Part shown: positions 8,815 through 16,913 of the stretch, piece after piece
How the letters are laid out: the number at the start of each line of letters is the position of its first letter
Position numbering within the stretch: position 1 is the stretch's first letter
Assembly: GCF_042652345.1 (NCBI RefSeq)
Contig: NZ_JBHSJJ010000014.1
Span: forward strand, 62,001-126,000
From: Negadavirga shengliensis
GTDB taxonomy: Bacteria; Bacteroidota; Bacteroidia; Cytophagales; Cyclobacteriaceae
Length of the DNA: 64,000 bases
Direction of reading: 5' to 3'
The notes under the pieces: generated by a model
Told to the model about the DNA's origin: nothing
Database searches by the model: none
What the model saw: the letters and a program-made list of their open reading frames with translations, nothing else
Program-made: the position numbers and the translations under genes

Positions 8815-9807
8815 ATGAAAACCGTATCCATCATCGTTCCGGAAAATGCTGTGCCAGCCGCTATTGTGGATCCCCAGTATATGTTTTCGGCCATCAACAT
8901 GTTTTATAAAAATGCGGGCCAACCTCCTTTTTTCAACGTTCAACTTGTGGGACTTAACAGAGATATCCGCTTAAATAATGGGTCGGTCAGTTTTCACCCG
9001 GATGCATTGATTCAGGATGTAGCACACACAGATCTTATCATTATTCCTGCAATCAGTGGGGATATAGAAGCTGCCATTGCCGCCAACCAAGGTTTTCTTC
9101 CCTGGATTGTCAGCCATCACCGGCAGGGGGCTGAGGTAGCGAGTCTATGTATTGGGGCATTCCTTTTGGCAGCCACAGGCTTATTAAATGGAAAGACCTG
9201 TTCTACCCACTGGCTCCATGCCGCTGCTTTCAAGAGGATGTTTCCCGATGTAAAAATGGCAGACGACCGGGTAATTACTGACCAAAACGGCCTATATACC
9301 AGCGGTGGGGCCAATGCCTATTGGAACCTCCTGCTTTACCTGGTGGAGAAATATACGCACAGGGAGATGGCTATTATGGCCTCCAAATATTTTCTTCTCG
9401 ACACCGCAAAAAAAAGCCAGTTACCCTTTGCCATGTTTAAGGGCCAAAAGAATCATGGGGATGACCTGGTCTTGGCAGTACAGGAGTACATAGAAAACCA
9501 CTTCGACAGTAAAATTTCAGTAGAGTGGCTTGCTGACCGCTTTGGGGTGGGCAGAAGGACCTTTGAACGGAGATTTAAGAAAAACACAGCCAATTCTATC
9601 ATCGAATATATTCAGCGTGTACGCATAGAAGCTGCCAAACTTCAGTTGGAGGAGGGTCAAAAACAAGTCAATGAAGTAATGTATGCCGTGGGGTATAATG
9701 ACCCAAAAGCTTTCAGGGAAGTTTTTAAAAAATATACAGATATGTCACCTGTGGATTATCGACAGAAATATACGAGTGAAGTATACCATCTGGGCAAAGC
9801 AATATAA
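8815..9807 (+). CDS. GlxA-family AraC-type transcriptional regulator
   Basis: 330 residues. The N-terminal half is a DJ-1/PfpI-like (GATase1) domain, with Cys112 in the SLCIGAFLLAATGLL segment at the usual nucleophile-elbow position. The C-terminal part (about 225-325) is an AraC HTH pair: LADRFGVGRRTFERRFKK, then VNEVMYAVGYNDPKAFREVF and the closing TDMSPVDYRQKY. Such proteins activate or repress catabolic genes, often sensing small nitrogenous or aromatic compounds. Its divergence from iorAB makes it the likely regulator of that dehydrogenase; this is inference from position. Confidence 0.9.
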   Translation: MKTVSIIVPENAVPAAIVDPQYMFSAINMFYKNAGQPPFFNVQLVGLNRDIRLNNGSVSFHPDALIQDVAHTDLIIIPAISGDIEAAIAANQGFLPWIVSHHRQGAEVASLCIGAFLLAATGLLNGKTCSTHWLHAAAFKRMFPDVKMADDRVITDQNGLYTSGGANAYWNLLLYLVEKYTHREMAIMASKYFLLDTAKKSQLPFAMFKGQKNHGDDLVLAVQEYIENHFDSKISVEWLADRFGVGRRTFERRFKKNTANSIIEYIQRVRIEAAKLQLEEGQKQVNEVMYAVGYNDPKAFREVFKKYTDMSPVDYRQKYTSEVYHLGKAI

Positions 9808-10070
9808 AGCTGAGTTCGATTGACATTACTTCATTTGATTTTCGATTCGGATTGGTATTTTCATCCTTGGGGTATACCACAGAGGACACAGAGAGTTGGG
9901 AGGGGGTTGGGTGGGATAAGAGTAATTCCACCCGCTAAGCAGGTTTTACTGCTGTTAAAAATTTTTGATAAACAGAGTCGAAACTCAGGTTATAAAGGCA
10001 GATTTTTTTCACGACCGAGCAACCTCTATTCTGATTTTTCCATCTAACAGAAAAAATTTCTGACTGAATA

Positions 10071-11200
10071 ATGAATAATCCAAAAAAAAGCCTTGGTATC
10101 TGCCTGATGGTTTTGGCATTCCTTGCCTGCAACGTGGACGAAAACATGAAGCCCGGTTCTCCCGAACAGCAAAAAGTAAGAGCGAATTTTGACATTCCAT
10201 CCGCTACATTGATGGAAAATACTTCGGAAGGCCTCATGGTACAAATCAGCCTCTCTGATCCAGTACCCAGCGAGGGAAGTATCACGGTTATGCTTCACAA
10301 TCCACAGAACAACGATCTTTTTTCCCTTTGGCCCTCCCCTGACGACGAAAATAAAATCCATCTCCCTGCTGAAAAAGGAGTCACTTCTGTAACGTTTCAG
10401 GTACTACCTGTAAATGACGGGGTCATAAAAGGTCACTCCTCATTGACATTTGAGATAATCCAAACCACAGGTTCTTTGATGTTAGGCAAAGACCTAAACT
10501 TTGAACTTGAACTTCTGGATGATGAACTTTCAGGCAAACTGAAAGCCCATGAAACCCTTGGACACTGGAAGGCCAAAAAATTGTTCGAATATCATCCAAG
10601 CGGCAAAATCCATAAAGTGTTTTGGGAAACCGAAACACCTATGAAGTACAGCGGTGTCAATCTATACAAGTATGATGAATGGGAGAAAGTTGTTGTTATC
10701 GAAGAAGAACCCGGAGGAGCGACAGTAGTATTTTCATATTTAGACAATAAGATCATCAAATCAGAAAAAAAAGTAGATGAATACCTCCGGTCCTATACCC
10801 ATTATGATTACAACAGTGCCGGAGAACTCATAGGACAAACGATGTATGAACGTCAACTAAATGGAAATCTGGACATCAGTATTCATACAGTTTACACATA
10901 CCATAGCAGCGGAAACATTCATTCCATTAAACAAATGGTTCCTGACGGGCCAGAAAACTGGAGACTACTGACCCAATTCACTTTCGGGGAATATATAGAC
11001 AAACCTAATCCAGTGCCTTATTTCGATGTTCTCCCAAATATCAATATCCAACCTAACCTACCCGGAAAGGTTGTCGTCGAAACGGGGGGACTAGCTTGCA
11101 CTATCAGCTGGGTTATACTTACGATGTCAAAGGCCTCCCTGTCTCCAGGACGGCTACAGGTCAGGGCAGCAGTGAGCTGACCATTTATACGTACTACTAA
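10071..11200 (+). pseudogene. Lipoprotein of unknown function, single-base frameshift near the C-terminus
   Basis: It has a lipoprotein signal (LAFLACNVDEN) followed by a beta-rich domain resembling Calx-beta or IgG-like folds (about 45-150), then a region with RHS-like or YD-like tyrosine-rich strands (YTHYDYNSAGELIGQTMY, HTVYTYHSSGNIHSI). The uninterrupted frame stops at 11180, but its last 30 or so residues look wrong. The neighbouring frame reads NGGTSLHYQLGYTYDVKG, LPVSRTATGQGSSELTIYTYY and ends at TAA 11198-11200, a typical finish for such proteins. One more A in GAAACGGGG (about 11079-11082) would join the frames. Function unknown; probably surface or periplasmic. Confidence 0.65.
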
Positions 11201-11481
11201 ATCAGCAAAGAAGTAGAGGTACCGAATCGGATCATAATGGAGATTGTATGTTATACAGACAAAGTCTTTCTAAAAATCAATGAGCGGGCATCTAACGATC
11301 ACCTGTATTTAAGAACATACTTACTATATAATTTCACATACCCCACAGAAACTCGTTTCATAAGCCTAATATACCGATAATTCAGAAGATAATTTTTTAA
11401 CAATTTTTAACATTTCATGGATTTCAAAATTATTCGCTGGATTATAGTTTTGAACTTTGTACCAAAAGTCATTAAGAGATT

Positions 11482-12645
11482 ATGAAAGGTTTTTTACTGT
11501 CCACAAGTACAAACAGGTTCATTCTTATCATGATCCACATAGCGTGGATAAACGCGTTAGGTGGCCACACTGCACATGCCAATAGTGTGGCTTTGTATAC
11601 ACCCTATACGGAATTATCCGTACCACCGGGTGAATCCATTGACTACAGCATTGAAGTAATCAACAACAGTGGCAGCATAAGAGATGTGGCAATCTCCTTG
11701 AGCGGTCTCCCGGAGGGATGGGACTATTCTCTGAAATCAGGCGGATGGAGCATAGGGAAAATATCCGTGCTGCCAGGTGAAAAGAAAAGCCTGTCACTTA
11801 AAGTTGAGGTACCGCTCAAAATCGAAAAAGGCACTTATAATTTCAAGGTAATTGCCAGCGGATTTACCGTATTGCCGTTAACGATAAATGTCTCGGAAAC
11901 GGGTACTTTTAGGACGGAATTTACTTCCAATCAAGCCAATATCGAAGGACACAGCAATACCACTTTCACCTACAATGCCAAGCTGAAAAACATGACTGCA
12001 GAGCCCCAATTGTATGCATTAAGATCCAATGCTCCCAGGGGATGGAACGTGAATTTCAAAGCTAATGGGAAACAGGTAAGTTCTGTGAATGTAGAGGCAA
12101 ACCACACGCAGGACTTAACCATAGAGGTGAACCCTCCCAGTAAAATAAAAGCAGACACCTATAAAATCCCTATCCAGGCTTACACCAATGCCTCATCTGC
12201 TGATCTTGAACTGGAAACGGTGATCAAAGGGTCCTATGAGATGGAACTGACCACGCCTACAGGGCTTCTTAGCAGCAATATCACTTCGGGAGGAGAAAAA
12301 CGCGTGGAGTTGTTGGTCAGAAACACTGGCTCTTCTCCTATTTCCGGCATCAAACTGGACCGCAAAGTACCCGTTGATTGGGATGTAATCTTTGAGCCCA
12401 ATGAGATAAGTTCCCTTGAACCAGGTGAAAACACCAAGGTCTTTGCCACTATCAAGGCATCCAGCAGGGCAATACCTGGTGATTATATGGCCACATTGGA
12501 AGCCCATACGCCGGAAGTGACCGAAAGGGCCTCCTTCAGGGTATCTGTAAAAACATCAATGGTCATGGGCTGGTTTGGGTTTACGGTGATACTGGTCGTA
12601 CTGGGCGGTATATATCACCTGTTCCAGAAATATGGAAGGAGGTAA
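11482..12645 (+). CDS. NEW3-domain membrane-anchored protein next to an ABC transporter
   Basis: 387 residues: an N-terminal signal segment, three or so Ig-like repeats of the NEW3/COG1470 type (recurring PPGESIDYSIEV, LPEGWDYSL and PGEKKSLSLKV patterns, each about 100 residues) and a C-terminal membrane helix (WFGFTVILVVLGGIYHLF) with a short basic tail. The bulk would lie outside the cytoplasmic membrane. NEW3 proteins are often encoded beside ABC-2 transporters, and here the ATPase gene starts three bases downstream, so the protein probably works with the transporter as an extracytoplasmic binding or adaptor part. The cargo is unknown. A SD-like GGAAGGAGG at the end of this gene serves the next one. 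Confidence 0.8.
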   Translation: MKGFLLSTSTNRFILIMIHIAWINALGGHTAHANSVALYTPYTELSVPPGESIDYSIEVINNSGSIRDVAISLSGLPEGWDYSLKSGGWSIGKISVLPGEKKSLSLKVEVPLKIEKGTYNFKVIASGFTVLPLTINVSETGTFRTEFTSNQANIEGHSNTTFTYNAKLKNMTAEPQLYALRSNAPRGWNVNFKANGKQVSSVNVEANHTQDLTIEVNPPSKIKADTYKIPIQAYTNASSADLELETVIKGSYEMELTTPTGLLSSNITSGGEKRVELLVRNTGSSPISGIKLDRKVPVDWDVIFEPNEISSLEPGENTKVFATIKASSRAIPGDYMATLEAHTPEVTERASFRVSVKTSMVMGWFGFTVILVVLGGIYHLFQKYGRR

Positions 12646-12648
12646 GCA

Positions 12649-13638
12649 GTGGATCACATCATCGAGTTAGTTGAATTGACCAAAAAGTACGGTGATTATA
12701 CAGCCGTGGACCGGCTGAATCTGAAAATCAGAACAGGGGAGGTTTTCGGACTACTCGGACCCAATGGGGCGGGAAAATCCACCACCATCCTGATGATGTT
12801 GGGTTTGACAGAACCCAGTTCCGGAAAAGCCTGTGTCTGTGGCATTAATGCCACCACCCATCCGGTTGAAGTAAAACGGAAAGTGGGCTATCTCCCGGAA
12901 GATGTAGGGTTTTATGAAGATTTGACAGGTATGGAAAATCTGCTTTATACCGCCCGGCTAAACGGAATGCACGGAACCATCGCACAGGAGAAAGCCTCTG
13001 AACTCTTGGAAAAGGTGGGATTAGGCAAAGACGCGAACAAAAAGGCCGGAAAATACTCCAGAGGGATGCGGCAGCGGTTGGGGTTAGCAGATGTATTGAT
13101 CAAAAACCCTGTTGTTATCATCTTGGATGAGCCCACCTTGGGTATAGATCCTAATGGTGTCCGGGAACTATTGGAACTGATCCAAAAACTTAGCCGGGAA
13201 GAGGGTTTGACCGTCTTGCTATCTTCACATCACCTTCATCAAGTCCAACAGGTATGCGATCGGGTAGGCTTATTTGTCAGTGGACAACTTAAAGCCGTGG
13301 GCAATATCCAAGAGCTATCCAACCAGCTTTTTTCAAACCATAACTTTATGATCCAAGTAAAAGTAGGTGGTTCCCCTGCCCTCTCTAAAAACGGACTGCA
13401 CACCGCACTTCTCCAATTGAAAGCTGTAGAAAAAATTGATAAGCAGACAGAAGGGTGGATTAACATCGGCTGCTCTGAGGATATTACGCCTGTCATAGCT
13501 CAGACCATCGTAGATGCAGGAGCAGAATTGTACCATCTGAGCAGAAAATCCTATGGTCTGGATGATATTTATCAACTTTATTTTGAAGGAGGAAAGAAAC
13601 ATGAAAATCATACGCCAAGCCAAACAAACGTTATCTGA
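12649..13638 (+). CDS. ABC transporter ATP-binding protein
   Basis: 329 residues starting at GTG 12649, preceded by AGGAGG. All nucleotide-binding motifs are present: Walker A GPNGAGKST, Q-loop region VGYLPEDVGFYEDLT, signature YSRGMRQRLG (normally LSGGQ; SRGM is common in the CcmA/NatA-type subfamily), Walker B VVIILDEPTLGID and the H-loop SSHHLHQV. The C-terminal 100 residues are an accessory domain. It powers the permease encoded next, whose start codon lies inside the end of this gene, so translation is coupled. The unit most resembles ABC-2 exporters. Confidence 0.92.
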   Translation: MDHIIELVELTKKYGDYTAVDRLNLKIRTGEVFGLLGPNGAGKSTTILMMLGLTEPSSGKACVCGINATTHPVEVKRKVGYLPEDVGFYEDLTGMENLLYTARLNGMHGTIAQEKASELLEKVGLGKDANKKAGKYSRGMRQRLGLADVLIKNPVVIILDEPTLGIDPNGVRELLELIQKLSREEGLTVLLSSHHLHQVQQVCDRVGLFVSGQLKAVGNIQELSNQLFSNHNFMIQVKVGGSPALSKNGLHTALLQLKAVEKIDKQTEGWINIGCSEDITPVIAQTIVDAGAELYHLSRKSYGLDDIYQLYFEGGKKHENHTPSQTNVI

Positions 13639-14644
13639 GCTGGTTCGGGATAAACGAACACTGAAATGGTCTCCTCTACGGACAAGTCAATGGAACACCC
13701 ATCACCCATTCTGGGTGATCGTTCATAAGGAAATTTCTGATCATGTGCGAAGTTGGAGACTGACAATATTGGCTGCAATTATCATCATCGCCTGTGCCGG
13801 CTCTTTAATAGCCGGCTTGATGAACTTCCGCGAGGCCGTAAAATCCGCCGACTCCGATGATGCGTTCTTTTTTCTGAACCTCTTCACCGCTTCAGGGAGT
13901 GGGCTTCCTTCTTTTGTGGTGTTTGTTAGTTTTTTGGGACCTTTATTGGGTATAGGATTGGGTTTTGATGCCATTAACTCGGAACAAAACCGGGGTACCC
14001 TTGGAAGGATAATGGCCCAACCCATCTACAGGGACCATTGGATCAATGCCAAATTTACCGCCGCACTTCTGGTAGTCAGTATCCTTTTCTTTGCCCTCGG
14101 TTTTTTGGTATTGGGCCTTGGACTTATAAAAATAGGTATAGCTCCCACTGTAGAAGAGTTTCTACGCATCATGTTGTTCATCCTGGTAAGCATCTTTTAC
14201 GTGGCATTTTGGCTGAACCTTTCCATCTTTTTTTCAGTTAGATTCCGACAGGCGGCCACTTCTGCCCTCTCCTGCATCGCAGTATGGCTGTTTTTGACAG
14301 TATTTTACGGTATCATTGTCAATATGATCGCCAAGGTGGCTGCTCCTTCGGAAATGGCCACACCCCAAGAAATCATACGGTACCAGGAATTTGTCATAAA
14401 CCTCCTTAGGATTCTTCCCAGCCAGTTGTATAGTGATGCCACCACCACCCTGCTTACCCCGTCCATAAGAAGCCTCAGCCCACTTACCTCGGAACAAATT
14501 TATGGCACGATTCCCAGTCCCCTTCCATTGGGGCAGAGTGTCATGTTGGTTTGGGGTCAACTTACCGGACTGATATCAGCCACTGTGATTTGCTTCGCTA
14601 TGGCTTATTTGTCTTTTATGAAAAAGGAAATCCGGTCCAGATAG
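13601..14644 (+). CDS. ABC-2 type transporter permease
   Basis: I choose ATG 13601 (348 residues, MKIIRQAKQ) because GGAGG stands nine bases upstream and the coding sequence then overlaps the ATPase gene by 38 bases; the longer frame from GTG 13553 would overlap by 86 bases without a SD. Six hydrophobic segments are visible, including ILAAIIIIACAGSLIAGL near residue 48, with a large loop before the last pair (about 250-310). The RGTLGRIMAQPIYRDHWI coupling helix is typical of NosY/ABC-2 permeases. It forms the membrane channel of the NEW3-ATPase-permease unit. Confidence 0.88.
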   Translation: MKIIRQAKQTLSELVRDKRTLKWSPLRTSQWNTHHPFWVIVHKEISDHVRSWRLTILAAIIIIACAGSLIAGLMNFREAVKSADSDDAFFFLNLFTASGSGLPSFVVFVSFLGPLLGIGLGFDAINSEQNRGTLGRIMAQPIYRDHWINAKFTAALLVVSILFFALGFLVLGLGLIKIGIAPTVEEFLRIMLFILVSIFYVAFWLNLSIFFSVRFRQAATSALSCIAVWLFLTVFYGIIVNMIAKVAAPSEMATPQEIIRYQEFVINLLRILPSQLYSDATTTLLTPSIRSLSPLTSEQIYGTIPSPLPLGQSVMLVWGQLTGLISATVICFAMAYLSFMKKEIRSR

Positions 14645-14695
14645 CCCGTGCTGTTTAGAGAGAAAGATTATATATAAAGAAATCGCTCATCCAAG

Positions 14696-16594
14696 CTATT
14701 CAGACCAGCGGGTATGAAAATATGTAGAGGGATCAGCGTCCATCCGCTGATAGGTGTGGGCTCCAAAGTAATCCCTTTGGGCCTGTATCAGGTTGGCCGG
14801 GGAACTGGCCGTAATCGCTCCCAGGAAATAATTGATGGCGTTGGAAAGGACAGGAACAGAAAACCCATGTTGCAATGCCTGGCCTACCACATAGGAAAGA
14901 TCCTGCTGGTAACTTTTAAGCGCCGTCACCGCTTCATGATGAAACAATAAGCGGCTATTTTCTTTAAAAATATCCGCCAATTCCTCCATCATTACCGATC
15001 GGATGATGCAGCCATTGGTCCATATCCTTGCTATTTCCGAGAAGTCCAGCCCCCAGCCGTTTTTCTCGGACACTTCCAGCATCAGGGCAAAACCCACATC
15101 ATGATTGATAATCCTACAGGCCTGGTAGGCAGCCTGCAAGCGGTCAATGAACTTGTTCTTGTCCTCCAAACCCGTCAAACGCTCCGGGTTATATAAACCT
15201 GAAGCGATGAGTCTGAACGGCTTTTTTGCTGAAAGATTTCTGGCCATCACTGCCTCTGTCAGTACACCATAAGGGACACCATATTCCAAAGCTGTATTGA
15301 CTGACCATCCTCCGGTTCCTTTTTGGGCGGCCTGATCCAGTATTTTATCCAGTAAAAGCTCTTCCCCTTCATACTTTCCAAGAATATCGGTAGTAATGTC
15401 CAAAAGATAACTTCCCAGGTCGGTTTGCTGCCAGGATTCAAAAATGGACGCAATTTCTTTTGGATCAAGATCGAGATAATACCTCAATAAATAATAGACT
15501 TCTGTGATGGCCTGCATTTCTCCATATTCTATGCTGTTATGGACCATTTTTATAAAATGTCCAGACCCCTCGGGACCTACATAAGCCGTGCAGGGCCTGC
15601 CGTTTTTGTCTCTGGCAGCCATTTTCTCAAAATAAGAGGCTACCAGTGCATAGCCCTCTTTTGTTCCGCCAGGCATAATTGAAGGTCCTCTTCTCGCCCC
15701 CTCTTCTCCTCCTGACACGCCTGCGCCCACGTAATGTATGCCGTTGGATTCAAGTTGCCTATGCCTTACGTTCGTATCCTTATAAAATGAATTTCCTCCG
15801 TCAATCAAAACATCACCCGGTTCCAGAAAAGGCAGCAATTGTTCAATCTGCATATCCACAGCATTACCTGCCGGGATCATCAGCATGATTTTTCTTGGAG
15901 AGGACAGAGAATGGATGAATTTATTGAAATTATCAAATGCCCTTATATTAACATATGACGGATTGTCCTCCAAAACCCGTTGAGCAATTCCTTCTTCACT
16001 GCCCTCTACATGCCGGTTATATATAGAAAGCTGCACATTTTTATCCGCGAGATTAAGGGCGAGACTTTTTCCCATTACCCCCATGCCGATTATTCCGAAT
16101 TCAGATTTGGTTTCCAATGAATTGATTTGTTCAAAAATGAAATTGACAATTGATTCGGGAGAAGACCTGATGGATACACGAATCCCGTAGTTGGGGATAT
16201 CCAAGGTATCAAACTGTGAATTTAGCAACGCGGGGTTCATAAAATGCCCGACCCTGCTGTTCAGTCTTTCCGCTATCAGTGATTTTCCTCCGTCCAGCAA
16301 TACCCATTGTATATCGGGTACCACCTGTAATATTTTCCTGTATTTTTCATTCAGGGCAGAACAGGCCACCACGGCCCCTTCGCTTTTGTCCCATTTAATG
16401 ATATTATCCGCAATATTTTCCAGCCATGGAATCCGATCCTCATCCGTCAGCGGTATCCCTTTATTCATTTTATTTTTATTGGCTTCCGGATGGAAATTAT
16501 CACCGTCAAAAAACGGCATTTTCATCCTTCGGGCAAGTAATTCCCCCACAGTACTTTTGCCACTGCCCGTTACTCCAAAAACAATTATAATCAT
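14696..16594 (-). CDS. Bifunctional gluconokinase / 6-phosphogluconate dehydrogenase (decarboxylating)
   Basis: 632 residues made of two complete enzymes. Residues 1 to about 160 are a GntK-type gluconokinase: P-loop GVTGSGKST (7-15), then FFDGDNFHPEANKNKM and GIPLTDEDRIPWL, the diagnostic GntK motifs. Residues about 165-632 are a full-length Gnd (about 467 residues): Rossmann GIIGMGVMG (167-175), catalytic region GGEEGARRGPSIMPGG and HFIKMVHNSIEYGEMQ with the catalytic Lys. Together they turn gluconate and ATP into 6-phosphogluconate and then ribulose 5-phosphate, CO2 and NAD(P)H. The gene stands alone and convergent with the ABC permease. Both halves keep their key residues, so both are probably active. 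Cofactor preference is not decidable by eye. Confidence 0.93.
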   Translation of the reverse strand: MIIIVFGVTGSGKSTVGELLARRMKMPFFDGDNFHPEANKNKMNKGIPLTDEDRIPWLENIADNIIKWDKSEGAVVACSALNEKYRKILQVVPDIQWVLLDGGKSLIAERLNSRVGHFMNPALLNSQFDTLDIPNYGIRVSIRSSPESIVNFIFEQINSLETKSEFGIIGMGVMGKSLALNLADKNVQLSIYNRHVEGSEEGIAQRVLEDNPSYVNIRAFDNFNKFIHSLSSPRKIMLMIPAGNAVDMQIEQLLPFLEPGDVLIDGGNSFYKDTNVRHRQLESNGIHYVGAGVSGGEEGARRGPSIMPGGTKEGYALVASYFEKMAARDKNGRPCTAYVGPEGSGHFIKMVHNSIEYGEMQAITEVYYLLRYYLDLDPKEIASIFESWQQTDLGSYLLDITTDILGKYEGEELLLDKILDQAAQKGTGGWSVNTALEYGVPYGVLTEAVMARNLSAKKPFRLIASGLYNPERLTGLEDKNKFIDRLQAAYQACRIINHDVGFALMLEVSEKNGWGLDFSEIARIWTNGCIIRSVMMEELADIFKENSRLLFHHEAVTALKSYQQDLSYVVGQALQHGFSVPVLSNAINYFLGAITASSPANLIQAQRDYFGAHTYQRMDADPSTYFHTRWSE

Positions 16595-16913
16595 GCCCGA
16601 AATTAATAAAAATTATCAAATTTTGATGTATACACCCAAAATCCTGTATCCTATCAGTCCATTTGAACAACCAAAGCAGAGTTTTGGGTATCAAATAAAC
16701 TGATCCTAACCTCTGTTTGACGTTGCTTTATATAGGTTTCCATTCCTATAGGGATTTTGTCATGGTTTTTGCTTGGTTCCCCCGCAAAAACGCACGCCAA
16801 AATCCTGTAAAATCCGTTCCATAGCGTCACCTGCTATGCGGGTTTTATTACGTTGAAAAAATACCCGGCAAGCGGTTTTCGTCCTTCTGCCGGATAGGTT
16901 GGAAACGGTAAAT
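16595..16913 (-). other. Gene-free spacer between gnd fusion and the lipid operon
   Basis: About 320 bases that must hold the gntK-gnd promoter near its right-to-left start and the end of the GMC operon. I see no credible coding frame; a 69-codon minus-strand frame overlapping the GMC 3' end is off-frame and featureless. No strong terminator hairpin with a T-run was found. Confidence 0.5.

Noticed and set aside
9870..9905. ACCACAGAGGACACAGAGA-like stretch as a regulatory repeat
   Set aside because: It resembles a common low-information intergenic sequence and no second copy was seen in this window.
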